64,000 nt of DNA from Loktanella sp. D2R18 (GTDB taxonomy: Bacteria; Pseudomonadota; Alphaproteobacteria; Rhodobacterales; Rhodobacteraceae). Of the stretch, positions 46,829-54,612 are shown piece after piece (positions within the stretch are counted from its first letter, which is position 1; each line of letters starts with the position of its first letter). The translations under genes and the position numbers were made by a program. The notes under the pieces were generated by a model. That model did no database searches and was not told where the DNA came from. It saw nothing but the letters and a program-made list of their open reading frames with translations. The DNA lies in the NCBI RefSeq assembly GCF_003318235.1, contig NZ_QOCG01000002.1, forward strand, positions 62,001-126,000. The letters are read 5' to 3'.

Positions 46829-47638
46829 CTACAGCCCCAAGACATCCATCATGTCATAGGCGCCGGGTGCTTTGCCTTGGCCCCACAACGCGGCCTTAAG
46901 CGCGCCGCGTGCAAAGATCGCCCGATCCGTCGCGAGGTGGCGCAGAACGATGCGTTCGCCGGGGGCTGCGAACATCACGTCATGTTCGCCCACAATATCT
47001 CCGCCTCGGATGGCGGCGAATCCAATGTCGCCACGTGTGCGCGCGCCTGTGATCCCGTCACGCCCGCTGTCGCGTACATCGTTTAAGTCCACGCCGCGCC
47101 CTTCGGCGGCAGCTTCACCCAGCATCAATGCCGTGCCTGACGGGGCATCAACTTTGCGGTGGTGGTGGGCTTCGATGATCTCAATGTCGAAATCTTCATC
47201 AAGTGCGGCGGCGACTTTCTGGGTTAGCTTCACTAAAAGGTTCACACCCAACGACATGTTGCCTGCGCGCACAACGACCGTATCTTGTGCGGCAACATTG
47301 ATCGCGGCGATGTCGTCATCCGTTAACCCGGTTGTGCCGATCACATGAGCAATGCCCGCTTTGGCCGCAAGCTTAGAAAACGCGACGCTTGCCGCAGGGG
47401 CGGAAAAATCGATGACGGCTTGCGCGTCGGAAAACGCAGCTTCGGCGTCATCCGTCACGATCACCCCAATATCAGCACCGCCCATCGCGGCACCGATATC
47501 GCGTCCGATCCAATCGTGGCCGGGACGATCCACGATACCTGCCAGATGGCATTTGTCCGATTCCAGCACGGTTTTAATCAACATCTGGCCCATTGCGCCT
47601 GATCCGCCTGTGATGACGATGCCTGGTGTCTGTGTCAT
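46829..47638 (-). CDS. dapB: 4-hydroxy-tetrahydrodipicolinate reductase
   Basis: 269 residues from the ATG at 47638 with AAGGAAAAG upstream. [20 protein letters not shown] is the NAD(P) loop, [20 protein letters not shown] the catalytic His/Lys signature, and [20 protein letters not shown] the substrate-proximal block. It reduces the dipicolinate precursor in lysine and diaminopimelate synthesis. It is divergent from rbfA. The 46678-46828 gap before it shows no gene. Confidence 0.95.
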   Translation of the reverse strand: MTQTPGIVITGGSGAMGQMLIKTVLESDKCHLAGIVDRPGHDWIGRDIGAAMGGADIGVIVTDDAEAAFSDAQAVIDFSAPAASVAFSKLAAKAGIAHVIGTTGLTDDDIAAINVAAQDTVVVRAGNMSLGVNLLVKLTQKVAAALDEDFDIEIIEAHHHRKVDAPSGTALMLGEAAAEGRGVDLNDVRDSGRDGITGARTRGDIGFAAIRGGDIVGEHDVMFAAPGERIVLRHLATDRAIFARGALKAALWGQGKAPGAYDMMDVLGL

Positions 47639-47735
47639 GGTCTTTTCCTTCGCGATTACCCCTCTCTTAGCTGGGGATCGCCGTCTGTGCAAAGCCTTGC
47701 TTGGCATTGCTGCAGAACAGGCCTAAATGTGGGGT

Positions 47736-48131
47736 ATGGCTAAGAAATCAAATCGCGACGGCAAGGCACCCACACAACGTATGTTGCGCGTGGGCGAACA
47801 GTTTCGCCGAATCCTGTCTGAGGTCCTGCAACGCGGTGACGTGCATGACCCTGAATTGAACCGCATGTCCATTACCGTGGGTGAGGTACGGATGACCCCG
47901 GATCTCAGCATTGCAACGGCGTTTATTCTGCCGTTGGGTGGCGATGGTAAGGAAGAGGCGCTCGCCGCGATGCGCCGCAACCGTTATGAAATTCGCCATT
48001 TGGTGGTAAAGGGCGGGACGATGAAATTCGCGCCCGAGCTGCGGTTCGAAATCGACGGCACCTTTGATCAAATGGACGCGACCCGCGCGCTGTTGGCGGA
48101 AAGCCATGTGCGTCAGGACATCGACGACTAA
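47736..48131 (+). CDS. rbfA: Ribosome-binding factor A
   Basis: 131 residues from the ATG at 47736; an ATG three codons upstream is also in frame. QRMLRVGEQFRRILSEVLQR is the family N-terminus, with the KH-fold stretch ITVGEVRMTPDLSIATAFIL and LRFEIDGTFDQMDATRALL. RbfA binds the 30S subunit during late maturation of the 16S rRNA 5' end. The stop shares a base with the next ATG (TAATG), so translation is coupled to the DUF2233 gene. Confidence 0.93.
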   Translation: MAKKSNRDGKAPTQRMLRVGEQFRRILSEVLQRGDVHDPELNRMSITVGEVRMTPDLSIATAFILPLGGDGKEEALAAMRRNRYEIRHLVVKGGTMKFAPELRFEIDGTFDQMDATRALLAESHVRQDIDD

Positions 48132-48865
48132 TGCGCTGGGCTGTATTTGCCTTGGTTTGGTTGGCTGCCCCTGCGGGTGCGGTGACCTGCACCAATGTGG
48201 ATTATGCCGGGAATAGCTACACCACTTGTGAAGTCGATGCCGCGTCAGAAGACCTGCGTTTATTCCTGCGGGATGAGAGTGGTGATGTTCTGGGCGGTTT
48301 TGCGGCTGTGGATAATTTCATTCCCGACGAAGTCCTCGTCTTTGCGATGAACGCTGGCATGTATCACGACGACCGTGCGCCCGTTGGGCATTATGTCGAA
48401 AACGGTGTTGAAGAGATGCGTATCGTGCCAAATGCGGGGCCCGGCAATTTTGGGCTGCTGCCCAACGGTGTGTTTTGCGTCAATGATGGGTCCGCCCAAG
48501 TCTACGAGACCTTGGATTTTATAGAAAACGCGCCCGCCTGTCGCGATGCCACGCAATCTGGCCCAATGCTGGTGATTGCCGGGGCGCTACACCCGCGGTT
48601 CCTGATAGACAGCACATCGCGTTATGTCCGCAACGGGGTGGGAACAACTGCGGATGGCGCGCGCGTGATATTTGCGATTTCAAACAATGCAGTCACATTT
48701 CACGAATTTGGCAGCTTTTTCCGCGATTTTTTACAAACCCCTGATGCATTATATTTCGACGGTAAGGTGTCACGTCTCTATGCGCCTGATCTGCGGCGCT
48801 CTGACTTTGGGTTTCAACTGGGGCCGATTGTGGGTGTTGTTGAACAGATCCCAGACCCTGAATAG
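48131..48865 (+). CDS. Exported phosphodiester glycosidase family protein (NAGPA/DUF2233)
   Basis: 244 residues with a signal peptide MRWAVFALVWLAAPAGA. VLVFAMNAGMYHDDRAPVGH and NGVFCVNDGSAQVYE match the family start, and ISNNAVTFHEFGSFFRDFL followed by ALYFDGKVSRLY has the Asp-Gly-X-X-Ser that in NAGPA enzymes lines the active site. The family removes GlcNAc or other sugars linked by phosphodiester bonds; the periplasmic substrate here is unknown. The 3' end overlaps the convergent NUDIX gene by ~50 bases. Confidence 0.8.
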   Translation: MRWAVFALVWLAAPAGAVTCTNVDYAGNSYTTCEVDAASEDLRLFLRDESGDVLGGFAAVDNFIPDEVLVFAMNAGMYHDDRAPVGHYVENGVEEMRIVPNAGPGNFGLLPNGVFCVNDGSAQVYETLDFIENAPACRDATQSGPMLVIAGALHPRFLIDSTSRYVRNGVGTTADGARVIFAISNNAVTFHEFGSFFRDFLQTPDALYFDGKVSRLYAPDLRRSDFGFQLGPIVGVVEQIPDPE

Positions 48866-49305
48866 ATGGCCTGTGCCTGCGCGATGATTTGCGCCACGTC
48901 GGCGCTTGTTTCTAAAGATGCGATGGTTTCGACGTCAAACCAACGCGCGTCACTGACGTCGTCCGATGCGGATGGGGTGCCCGATACGTAGTGACACAAG
49001 ACAGAAGCTAGCAAAAAATGATGGGTGATTGTTCCATTAGTGTCGCGCACGATAATATCTAGGTTCGTAATGTAGCGGTCAGGGGTCGCCACAACACCGG
49101 TTTCCTCAAGCAATTCGCGTGCGGCCGCGTCCAATGCCGTTTCGCCAAAATCAACATGCCCACCCGGAAACCCCCACAGCCCCGCATCCGGTGCGTTCTT
49201 GCGCTTGGCCAGCAAAATTTGGTCGCCGCGCAAAACCACCGCTATCGCAGCGAGCCGTGGTTTCTTGGGGTTTCCATCCGCGCAATTGGCCACTGTTTTT
49301 TCCAT
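48814..49305 (-). CDS. NUDIX hydrolase
   Basis: 163 residues from the ATG at 49305. GGHVDFGETALDAAARELLE followed by ETGV is an intact Nudix box (GX5EX7REUXEEXGU). AIAVVLRGDQILLAKRKNAP fits ADP-ribose or nucleoside-diphosphate hydrolases of the ADPRase-like group. The specific substrate cannot be told. Overlap with the convergent DUF2233 end is compatible with both being real, as both frames carry conserved motifs. Confidence 0.88.
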   Translation of the reverse strand: MEKTVANCADGNPKKPRLAAIAVVLRGDQILLAKRKNAPDAGLWGFPGGHVDFGETALDAAARELLEETGVVATPDRYITNLDIIVRDTNGTITHHFLLASVLCHYVSGTPSASDDVSDARWFDVETIASLETSADVAQIIAQAQAIYSGSGICSTTPTIGPS

Positions 49306-49411
49306 ACCCACAAGCTAAGTGGGTGACGCGTTGCGGTAAAGTGTCATTCCCCCTTGGCCTAGCGCGTCAGAACGCACATATATGCATGGAATTTGAATAA
49401 GGAGACGGACC

Positions 49412-50323
49412 ATGCTGGAACTGGACGCGACACCACAAGCCTCTGCTGATCTGATCAAAGACGCAACTGACGCCTCATTTGCTGCCGACGTTATTGAAGC
49501 CTCACAAACCGTTCCCGTGATTGTGGATTTCTGGGCACCTTGGTGTGGCCCGTGTAAAACGCTGGGCCCTGCGATCGAGGCCGCCGTGACCAAGGCCGGT
49601 GGCCGGGTCAAACTGGTCAAGATCGACGTGGACGCGAACCAAGCCTATGCCGGGCAATTGCAGGTGCAATCGATCCCGACAGTTTATGCCTTCCACCAAG
49701 GGCGCCCTGTTGACGGCTTCCAAGGCGCGCTGCCACCCTCAGAGATTGACGCATTTGTCGAAAAAATAACAGCACTTGCAGGCGATCCAGAGGCCGAAGG
49801 GCTGTCAGCGGCGATTGAAGCCGCAGAACAGATGCTTGAAGAAGGTGCGGTTGCTGACGCCGCCGAAACCTTTGCCGCGATCTTGCAAGAAGAACCCAAT
49901 AGCGCACCTGCCTATGCAGGGCTTGTGCGGGCTTATCTTGCGCTGGACGATATCGATCAGGCCGAGGCCATTTTAAACGGCGCCCCTGCTGAAATCTCAA
50001 CGGATCCACTTCTCGAGGCGGTACACGCGCAAATCACACTTGCGCGCGAGGCTGCGAATGCGGGACCTGTGACTGAATTGCAGGCTGCAATCGAATCTGA
50101 CCCGGACAATCATCAGGCGCGGCTTGATTTGGCGATCGCGCTACATGCCAATGGCGATGTCGAAGCGGCCATTGACCAGCTATTGGAATTGTTCCGCCGT
50201 GATCGTGAATGGAATGACGGCGCGGCTAAGGCGCAGTTGTTCACGATTTTCGATGCGCGGGATGCAAAAGATCCAATTGTTCTGAACGGGCGGCGCAAAT
50301 TATCATCATTGATATTTGCATAG
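49412..50323 (+). CDS. Thioredoxin-TPR protein, CnoX/YbbN-like
   Basis: 303 residues; AAGGAGACGGACC precedes the ATG. VIVDFWAPWCGPCKTLGPAI is the thioredoxin active site with both Cys, and VQSIPTVYAFHQGRPVDGF the cis-Pro loop. After ~120 residues an acidic alpha-helical region with TPR-like units follows (ALDDIDQAEAILNGAPAEIS, ALHANGDVEAAIDQLLELFR). CnoX-type proteins protect GroEL substrates from overoxidation; some relatives have redox-inactive sites, while this one keeps WCGPC. The next gene begins 27 bases later. Confidence 0.9.
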   Translation: MLELDATPQASADLIKDATDASFAADVIEASQTVPVIVDFWAPWCGPCKTLGPAIEAAVTKAGGRVKLVKIDVDANQAYAGQLQVQSIPTVYAFHQGRPVDGFQGALPPSEIDAFVEKITALAGDPEAEGLSAAIEAAEQMLEEGAVADAAETFAAILQEEPNSAPAYAGLVRAYLALDDIDQAEAILNGAPAEISTDPLLEAVHAQITLAREAANAGPVTELQAAIESDPDNHQARLDLAIALHANGDVEAAIDQLLELFRRDREWNDGAAKAQLFTIFDARDAKDPIVLNGRRKLSSLIFA

Positions 50324-50350
50324 GCGTCGGATCGGCTTAGGCTATCTGTC

Positions 50351-50992
50351 ATGATACCAATCGCTGACCTGCCAGATGTTGTGCCAGTGTTCCCGCTACC
50401 GGGGGCGCTGCTATTGCCGCGTGCGCGCCTGCCGTTGCAAGTGTTTGAGCCACGATATCTGGCGATGTTGGATGATGTACTGAAAACATCGCATCGGTTG
50501 ATCGGAATGATCCAACCCTATGCACGCCCTGAAAACAGCAATGGGTTACACATGATTGGCTGCGCGGGGCGAGTTACCTCGTTCTCGGAAACCGATGACG
50601 GACGCTATATGATCACGCTAACAGGTGTATCGCGGTTTCGGATTACCCAAGAACTGGACAGCTTCACGCCGTATCGCCGCTGTAATGTGAATTGGGCTGG
50701 CTTTGATCGTGATCTTGGGGTCGCTGAAAAGGATCCCGGTTTTGACCGCGCGCCATTCCTTAAGATGCTTGGCCGCTTTTTTGAGGATAAGAGCCTATCG
50801 ACCGATTGGGATAGTTTGGGCGATGCGGATGATGAATTGCTGATTAATTCGCTTGCGATGCTTTGCCCGTTTGATCCTGAAGATAAACAAGCCCTGCTTG
50901 AAGCACCGTCGCTGACGACGCGCCGCGAAACCCTGATAACATTAATCCAATTCGCCCTGCGTGGCGGATCAGGCGATGAGATTTTACAATGA
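50351..50992 (+). CDS. Lon-protease substrate-binding-domain protein
   Basis: 213 residues. [20 protein letters not shown] followed by VFEPRY is the Lon N-terminal (PUA-like LAN) signature, and [20 protein letters not shown] is the next block. No ATPase or protease domain follows, so it is a stand-alone LAN protein, common in alphaproteobacteria beside trxA/cnoX and Trm112-like genes. Function unknown. The stop overlaps the Trm112-like ATG (ATGA). Confidence 0.9.
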   Translation: MIPIADLPDVVPVFPLPGALLLPRARLPLQVFEPRYLAMLDDVLKTSHRLIGMIQPYARPENSNGLHMIGCAGRVTSFSETDDGRYMITLTGVSRFRITQELDSFTPYRRCNVNWAGFDRDLGVAEKDPGFDRAPFLKMLGRFFEDKSLSTDWDSLGDADDELLINSLAMLCPFDPEDKQALLEAPSLTTRRETLITLIQFALRGGSGDEILQ

Positions 50993-51168
50993 CCGAAACA
51001 GAATTTGACCCCAAAATGCTTGAGGCTTTGGTTTGCCCAATGACCCAAACCACGCTGGAATATGACGCGAAAAAACAAGAACTGGTGTCAAAAAACGCGC
51101 ACCTCGCGTTTCCCATCCGCAACGGTATTCCGGTGATGCTGGTCGATGAGGCGCGTAAGCTGGATTGA
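50989..51168 (+). CDS. Trm112-family small protein
   Basis: 59 residues, too short for many gene finders. [20 protein letters not shown] and [19 protein letters not shown] are the UPF0434/Trm112 (YcaR-like) signatures; only one Cys of the zinc-type pair is kept, as in many bacterial members. In eukaryotes Trm112 activates methyltransferases; the bacterial role is unclear. The ATG overlaps the stop of the Lon-domain gene by 4 bases, giving translational coupling. Confidence 0.9.
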   Translation: MTETEFDPKMLEALVCPMTQTTLEYDAKKQELVSKNAHLAFPIRNGIPVMLVDEARKLD

Positions 51169-51187
51169 GAGTGCGCTATGGAACTGA

Positions 51188-51643
51188 TCAGCCAGTAATC
51201 TTACCACGCTCAAAACAGGCGATATCTGCTTTCGTCATGTAAGGAATCTTATTCTCCTTACCGATGCTCCATTGCCAGTCGATGATTTCAGTATCTGTTG
51301 TAATAATGATGTCGGTGCCGCCTTCGAACCTAAGTGCTATCTCGGTCTCGGCATTTATCGTTGCCGAGATGATTGGTCGATAAATCATGGCTGCCCATAT
51401 CGTAGCCCAAGCAATGCCATCTTGATCTGAACGATCCATTAGGTCCGGATGGTCTGTCTGTAAGGTCTTCACTAAGGGTTTTATCTTTTTAGAAAACATT
51501 CCATTGAAATGAAGATAATAGTTATTTCTTCCTAACCGCAGCGTCCAGGTATCGCCAGTCGTAAACCCGATTACCCAATTCCCGATGAGCAGCTGTTCTA
51601 GCCGTCGGTTTGCTTCAGGCAAATCGATGATATCGTATGCCAC
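51188..51643 (-). CDS. Unrecognised A+T-rich protein of 151 residues behind ubiH
   Basis: I do not recognise the family. The GTG at 51643 has AGGGG 8 bases upstream and lies 4 bases after the ubiH stop, so it should share the ubiH transcript. The product is a mix of strands with many Ile and Trp (VIGFTTGDTWTLRLGRNNYY, IIITTDTEIIDWQWSIGKEN). No signal peptide. Base composition is more A+T-rich than both neighbours, which suggests transfer. Small immunity-type proteins can look like this, but nothing around it supports that. Confidence 0.6.
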   Translation of the reverse strand: MAYDIIDLPEANRRLEQLLIGNWVIGFTTGDTWTLRLGRNNYYLHFNGMFSKKIKPLVKTLQTDHPDLMDRSDQDGIAWATIWAAMIYRPIISATINAETEIALRFEGGTDIIITTDTEIIDWQWSIGKENKIPYMTKADIACFERGKITG

Positions 51644-51647
51644 GGCG

Positions 51648-52859
51648 CTACCCCTGCATTAATTTCGGCAAATCACCCGATAGCCCTGCGGCCTCGCGGA
51701 TGAAACTACGCCGCAGGCCGGGCATTCCGTTGACCACGCCCATGCCAATGTCACGCAACCCGCGCAGGACTGGGTTATCGTTCGAAAACAACCTGTTGAA
51801 CGTGTCGGTGGCCAGCGCGAGCGTCGCTGTGTCGAACCTGCGCCATTGCTGGTAGCGCTGCAAAACTTGCGGTCCGCCGATGTCTTCGCCGCGTGCGCGG
51901 GCGTCGGACAGGACTTCGGCCAGTGCGGCGACATCGCGCAGCCCTGCGTTCAACCCTTGCCCCGCAATCGGGTGCATCCCGTGGGCTGCGTCCCCGATCA
52001 GAGCCATGCGATCACCGATAAAACTATTGGCGAGGGTCAGCCCAAGGGGGTAGTTGAACCGCGCGCCTGTCAGGCTGATTTGCCCGAGAAAACTGCCAAA
52101 GGCTGGGCGCAAGGCATCCAGGAAATCCGCGTCGTCCATCGCAGCCAGTTCCGTGGCGCGCGCGTCGGTTTCGCTCCAGACAATCGAGCTACGATTTTCG
52201 GTCAGCGGCAAGATCGCCAGTGGGCCAGCAGGCATAAAGAATTGATGCGCAATGCCGCCGTGTGGTTTTTCGTGGGAGACTGCGCAGACCACGGCGGTTT
52301 GGCCGTACCCCCAGCCCGTGCGTTTGATCCCGGCGCGTTCGGCGGTGCCGCTGCTGCGCCCGTCCGACCCGATGAGGATGGACCCGGTAATGACCTTGCC
52401 TGACGCCAATGTGACGCTGGCCGACGCGGGCCCAATATCCTGAGATACCACAGTTTCTTGCGACATCTGGGTGATCAAAGGTTCCGCTGCCATCGCGTCC
52501 AAAAACGCGTGGCGTAGGTGGCGATCTTCGACCATGAAACCCATCGGGCCTTCTTCGATTTCGGCATGGTCAAAGTGCAGCATCCATGGGCTGGCCCCTT
52601 TGCCAGCGACCCCGTCTGTGACCTTAATCTCAAGCATCGGTTGGGCATTGTCACTGACCGTGTTCCAGACACCAATACCTTGCAAAAGCCGTTTTGATGC
52701 CAGCGCGAGCGCATAGCTGCGCCCATCAAAATCAGGGCGCTTGCGCCGATCAACGGCCAAGCTGTCAATGATCGTCACGGCAAAGCCCGCCTGAGCAGCG
52801 GCCAGTGCCAAAGCAGGCCCATTCAGCCCACCACCCACAATGATGATATCCGTATCCAT
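51648..52859 (-). CDS. ubiH: UbiH/UbiF/COQ6-family FAD monooxygenase
   Basis: 403 residues from the ATG at 52859. TDIIIVGGGLNGPALALAAA is the FAD Rossmann loop, SVTLASGKVITGSILIGSDG the GD-type middle motif (class A hydroxylases), and GDAAHGMHPIAGQGLNAGLR the second FAD signature. The family hydroxylates the ubiquinone ring; whether this one is UbiH, UbiF or UbiI-like cannot be decided, and the symbol is the closest general name. A COQ9 gene at 63.5 kb belongs to the same pathway. A 151-residue unknown gene follows 4 bases downstream. Confidence 0.88.
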   Translation of the reverse strand: MDTDIIIVGGGLNGPALALAAAQAGFAVTIIDSLAVDRRKRPDFDGRSYALALASKRLLQGIGVWNTVSDNAQPMLEIKVTDGVAGKGASPWMLHFDHAEIEEGPMGFMVEDRHLRHAFLDAMAAEPLITQMSQETVVSQDIGPASASVTLASGKVITGSILIGSDGRSSGTAERAGIKRTGWGYGQTAVVCAVSHEKPHGGIAHQFFMPAGPLAILPLTENRSSIVWSETDARATELAAMDDADFLDALRPAFGSFLGQISLTGARFNYPLGLTLANSFIGDRMALIGDAAHGMHPIAGQGLNAGLRDVAALAEVLSDARARGEDIGGPQVLQRYQQWRRFDTATLALATDTFNRLFSNDNPVLRGLRDIGMGVVNGMPGLRRSFIREAAGLSGDLPKLMQG

Positions 52860-52979
52860 AGGGCGTAATATGACCGCGCGCGCGGGATTGTCCATGCGGT
52901 GCATGGCCCCACCGTACGGTGGTTTTTGCGCACCCGCACGGATTGTGGGTTAATGTCTTATTTTATTGGGAAATGTAGT

Positions 52980-53032
52980 GTCGGCGAAACGTCGGACTTG
53001 CGTCGGCAAAGCGTCGGGCATTTTGGGTCGGC
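52980..53032. repeat. 11-bp phased GTCGG tandem repeat
   Basis: GTCGG begins at 52980, 52991, 53002 and 53013, exactly 11 bases apart, and again at 53027. The units are GTCGGCGAAAC, GTCGGACTTGC, GTCGGCAAAGC, then a longer one with GGCATTTTGG. It lies in the 200-base gap between ubiH and the lipoprotein gene. The spacing is one helical turn, so a protein-binding array is possible. It is not part of an obvious gene. Confidence 0.8.
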
Positions 53033-53059
53033 GTGAGTAAGGTAAATTGTCGTAAACAG

Positions 53060-53764
53060 TCACTGGACGCCGTCATCGAATTTCTGGAGAAGGTCTAGCG
53101 ACCAGAATGACCGCGCGCTGAGATTCTTCCACCCTCTAGGACTATCGTCTGGTAGCTGAAGGGAGCTCATTGCATTGTAGGGGCCTGATCGTTTTTCCAT
53201 CCACCAATACAACATTGTCTCGACCACTCCAGTGGTCACTTCTTCATCCGTAATTTCAAGAGTTACCTCAGCAAGCGAGTAGCCTGCACCAAACGTGTTT
53301 GCCAACGTTTCTGGATCGACCAAAATTACGCTAGTCGGGTCTGCAATATCTGTGAATGTGACCATCATGGGATAAGCATCCTGCGGCACTTCGGCTGATC
53401 CGCGATGGCGTTCAATTGATCTGGCCCAGCGGTCGAATTCGCTACCACGCGTGTAGGGGAACTGCGTGAATGTGTGGTAGGCGAGGTCTTCCACGCCGTC
53501 CAATAAGACAAACAGGTATTTGCCCGGTGCAACCTCGACCACGACCGCTTCGCCCCGGACATCGCTACGCACGCCGCGTGCTTCGGGGAGGTCGTACCAG
53601 CTGTCGCTATGGGTTTTTGTGATCTCGGTGACGCTATACCCGCTGACTTCCCCAGTTGGGGTTTGCACGGTGACGGTTAGTTTTTGGTGCCACGTGTATA
53701 CCTTGTTGCAACTGGCGGTCAGCAGCAAGCACAGGACAAGCGTCGTGCGAGATATGATACTCAT
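53060..53764 (-). CDS. Putative lipoprotein of tandem pair, copy 1
   Basis: 234 residues; AAGGA is 9 bases upstream of the ATG. A signal peptide runs to LLLTASC at residues 13-19, a lipobox-like site with an atypical Thr at -3, so lipidation is probable but not certain. The mature part is beta-rich without known family (KVYTWHQKLTVTVQTPTGEV). Residues 13-137 match copy 2 at 120 of 125 positions, by my count; the tail from ~190 is unrelated. Function unknown. Confidence 0.75.
   Translation of the reverse strand: MSIISRTTLVLCLLLTASCNKVYTWHQKLTVTVQTPTGEVSGYSVTEITKTHSDSWYDLPEARGVRSDVRGEAVVVEVAPGKYLFVLLDGVEDLAYHTFTQFPYTRGSEFDRWARSIERHRGSAEVPQDAYPMMVTFTDIADPTSVILVDPETLANTFGAGYSLAEVTLEITDEEVTTGVVETMLYWWMEKRSGPYNAMSSLQLPDDSPRGWKNLSARSFWSLDLLQKFDDGVQ
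53354..53728 (-). repeat. 375-bp near-identical block shared by the two lipoprotein genes, copy 1
   Basis: Offset 738 bases from copy 2 at 54092-54466. Most of the few differences between the copies are single bases, with little excess at synonymous sites by eye. The identity ends abruptly after the codons for MMVTF. Confidence 0.9.
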
Positions 53765-53824
53765 TCCGTTGGTTCCTTAACAAAATATGGTCGGTTCAAG
53801 GTAGAAGCAAATGTAGTGAAATAG

Positions 53825-54502
53825 TCACTTGAATAACTCCGTTGAAAAATCATTGGCGCTAAGTGAGTTGGCAAAGCGATTCTGAGAATTTACCGTCGTA
53901 TAGCGTTGGCCATCCAGTCTGTTTGGCCAAATGGAAATTAACCAATTCAGCAATTGGGTGATTCCATCCGCTGTTACCACCTCATCCGTAATCTCCAACG
54001 CCATCCCAGTTAGCATAAAACCTTCACCGATGATTGTGGTCAGGTTGTTCGGATCGACCCTCTGCACGCTGGTTGGATCGTTGATATCGCTGAATGTGAC
54101 CATCATGGGATATGCATCCTGCGGCACTTCGGCTGATCCGCGATGGCGTTCAATTGATCTGGCCCAGCGGTCGAACTCGCTGCCGCGCGTGTAAGGGAAC
54201 TGCGTAAACGTTTGGTAGGCGAGGTCTTCCACGCCGTCCAATAAGACAAACAGGTATTTGCCCGGCGTAACCTCGACCACAACCGCTTCGCCCCGGACAT
54301 CGCTACGCACGCCGCGTGCTTCGGGGAGGTCGTACCAGCTGTCGCTATGGGTTTTTGTGACCTCGGTGACGCTATACCCGCTGACTTCCCCGGTGGGGGT
54401 TTGCACCGTGACGGTCAGCTTTTGGTTCCACGTGTAAACCTTGGTGCAACTGGCGGTGAGCAGGAGGGTCATTAGTAAGCAAATGTGAATAAAAATACGC
54501 AT
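53825..54502 (-). CDS. Putative lipoprotein of tandem pair, copy 2
   Basis: 225 residues. The signal peptide MRIFIHICLLMTLLLTASC has the same lipobox-like end as copy 1. Its conserved core (TPTGEVSGYSVTEVTKTHSD, DGVEDLAYQTFTQFPYTRGS) is nearly the same as in copy 1; from residue 138 to 190 similarity drops to about half and the last 35 residues differ entirely. It lies 60 bases upstream of copy 1 on the same strand. Family unknown; it is probably an outer-membrane or periplasmic lipoprotein. Confidence 0.75.
   Translation of the reverse strand: MRIFIHICLLMTLLLTASCTKVYTWNQKLTVTVQTPTGEVSGYSVTEVTKTHSDSWYDLPEARGVRSDVRGEAVVVEVTPGKYLFVLLDGVEDLAYQTFTQFPYTRGSEFDRWARSIERHRGSAEVPQDAYPMMVTFSDINDPTSVQRVDPNNLTTIIGEGFMLTGMALEITDEVVTADGITQLLNWLISIWPNRLDGQRYTTVNSQNRFANSLSANDFSTELFK
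54092..54466 (-). repeat. 375-bp near-identical block, copy 2
   Basis: Partner of 53354-53728; see there. Both flanks outside the block differ, so the block is the unit of recent duplication or conversion. Confidence 0.9.
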
Positions 54503-54612
54503 TTTGGGTAAGGGAATTCCGGTTTTATGTTTGGTATTGAATTTTGATCGGCATTATTTCTTTCTAAGGTATACAGGGACGCGTAATCATTCAACAAAAC
54601 CGGAGAATTTAC

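Noticed and set aside
46829-47707. 23-residue extension of dapB
   Set aside because: Basic, unrelated to the family; AAGGAAAAG precedes the ATG at 47638.
52054-52443. Plus-strand frames opposite ubiH
   Set aside because: Only shadows of the FAD monooxygenase frame; no start site.
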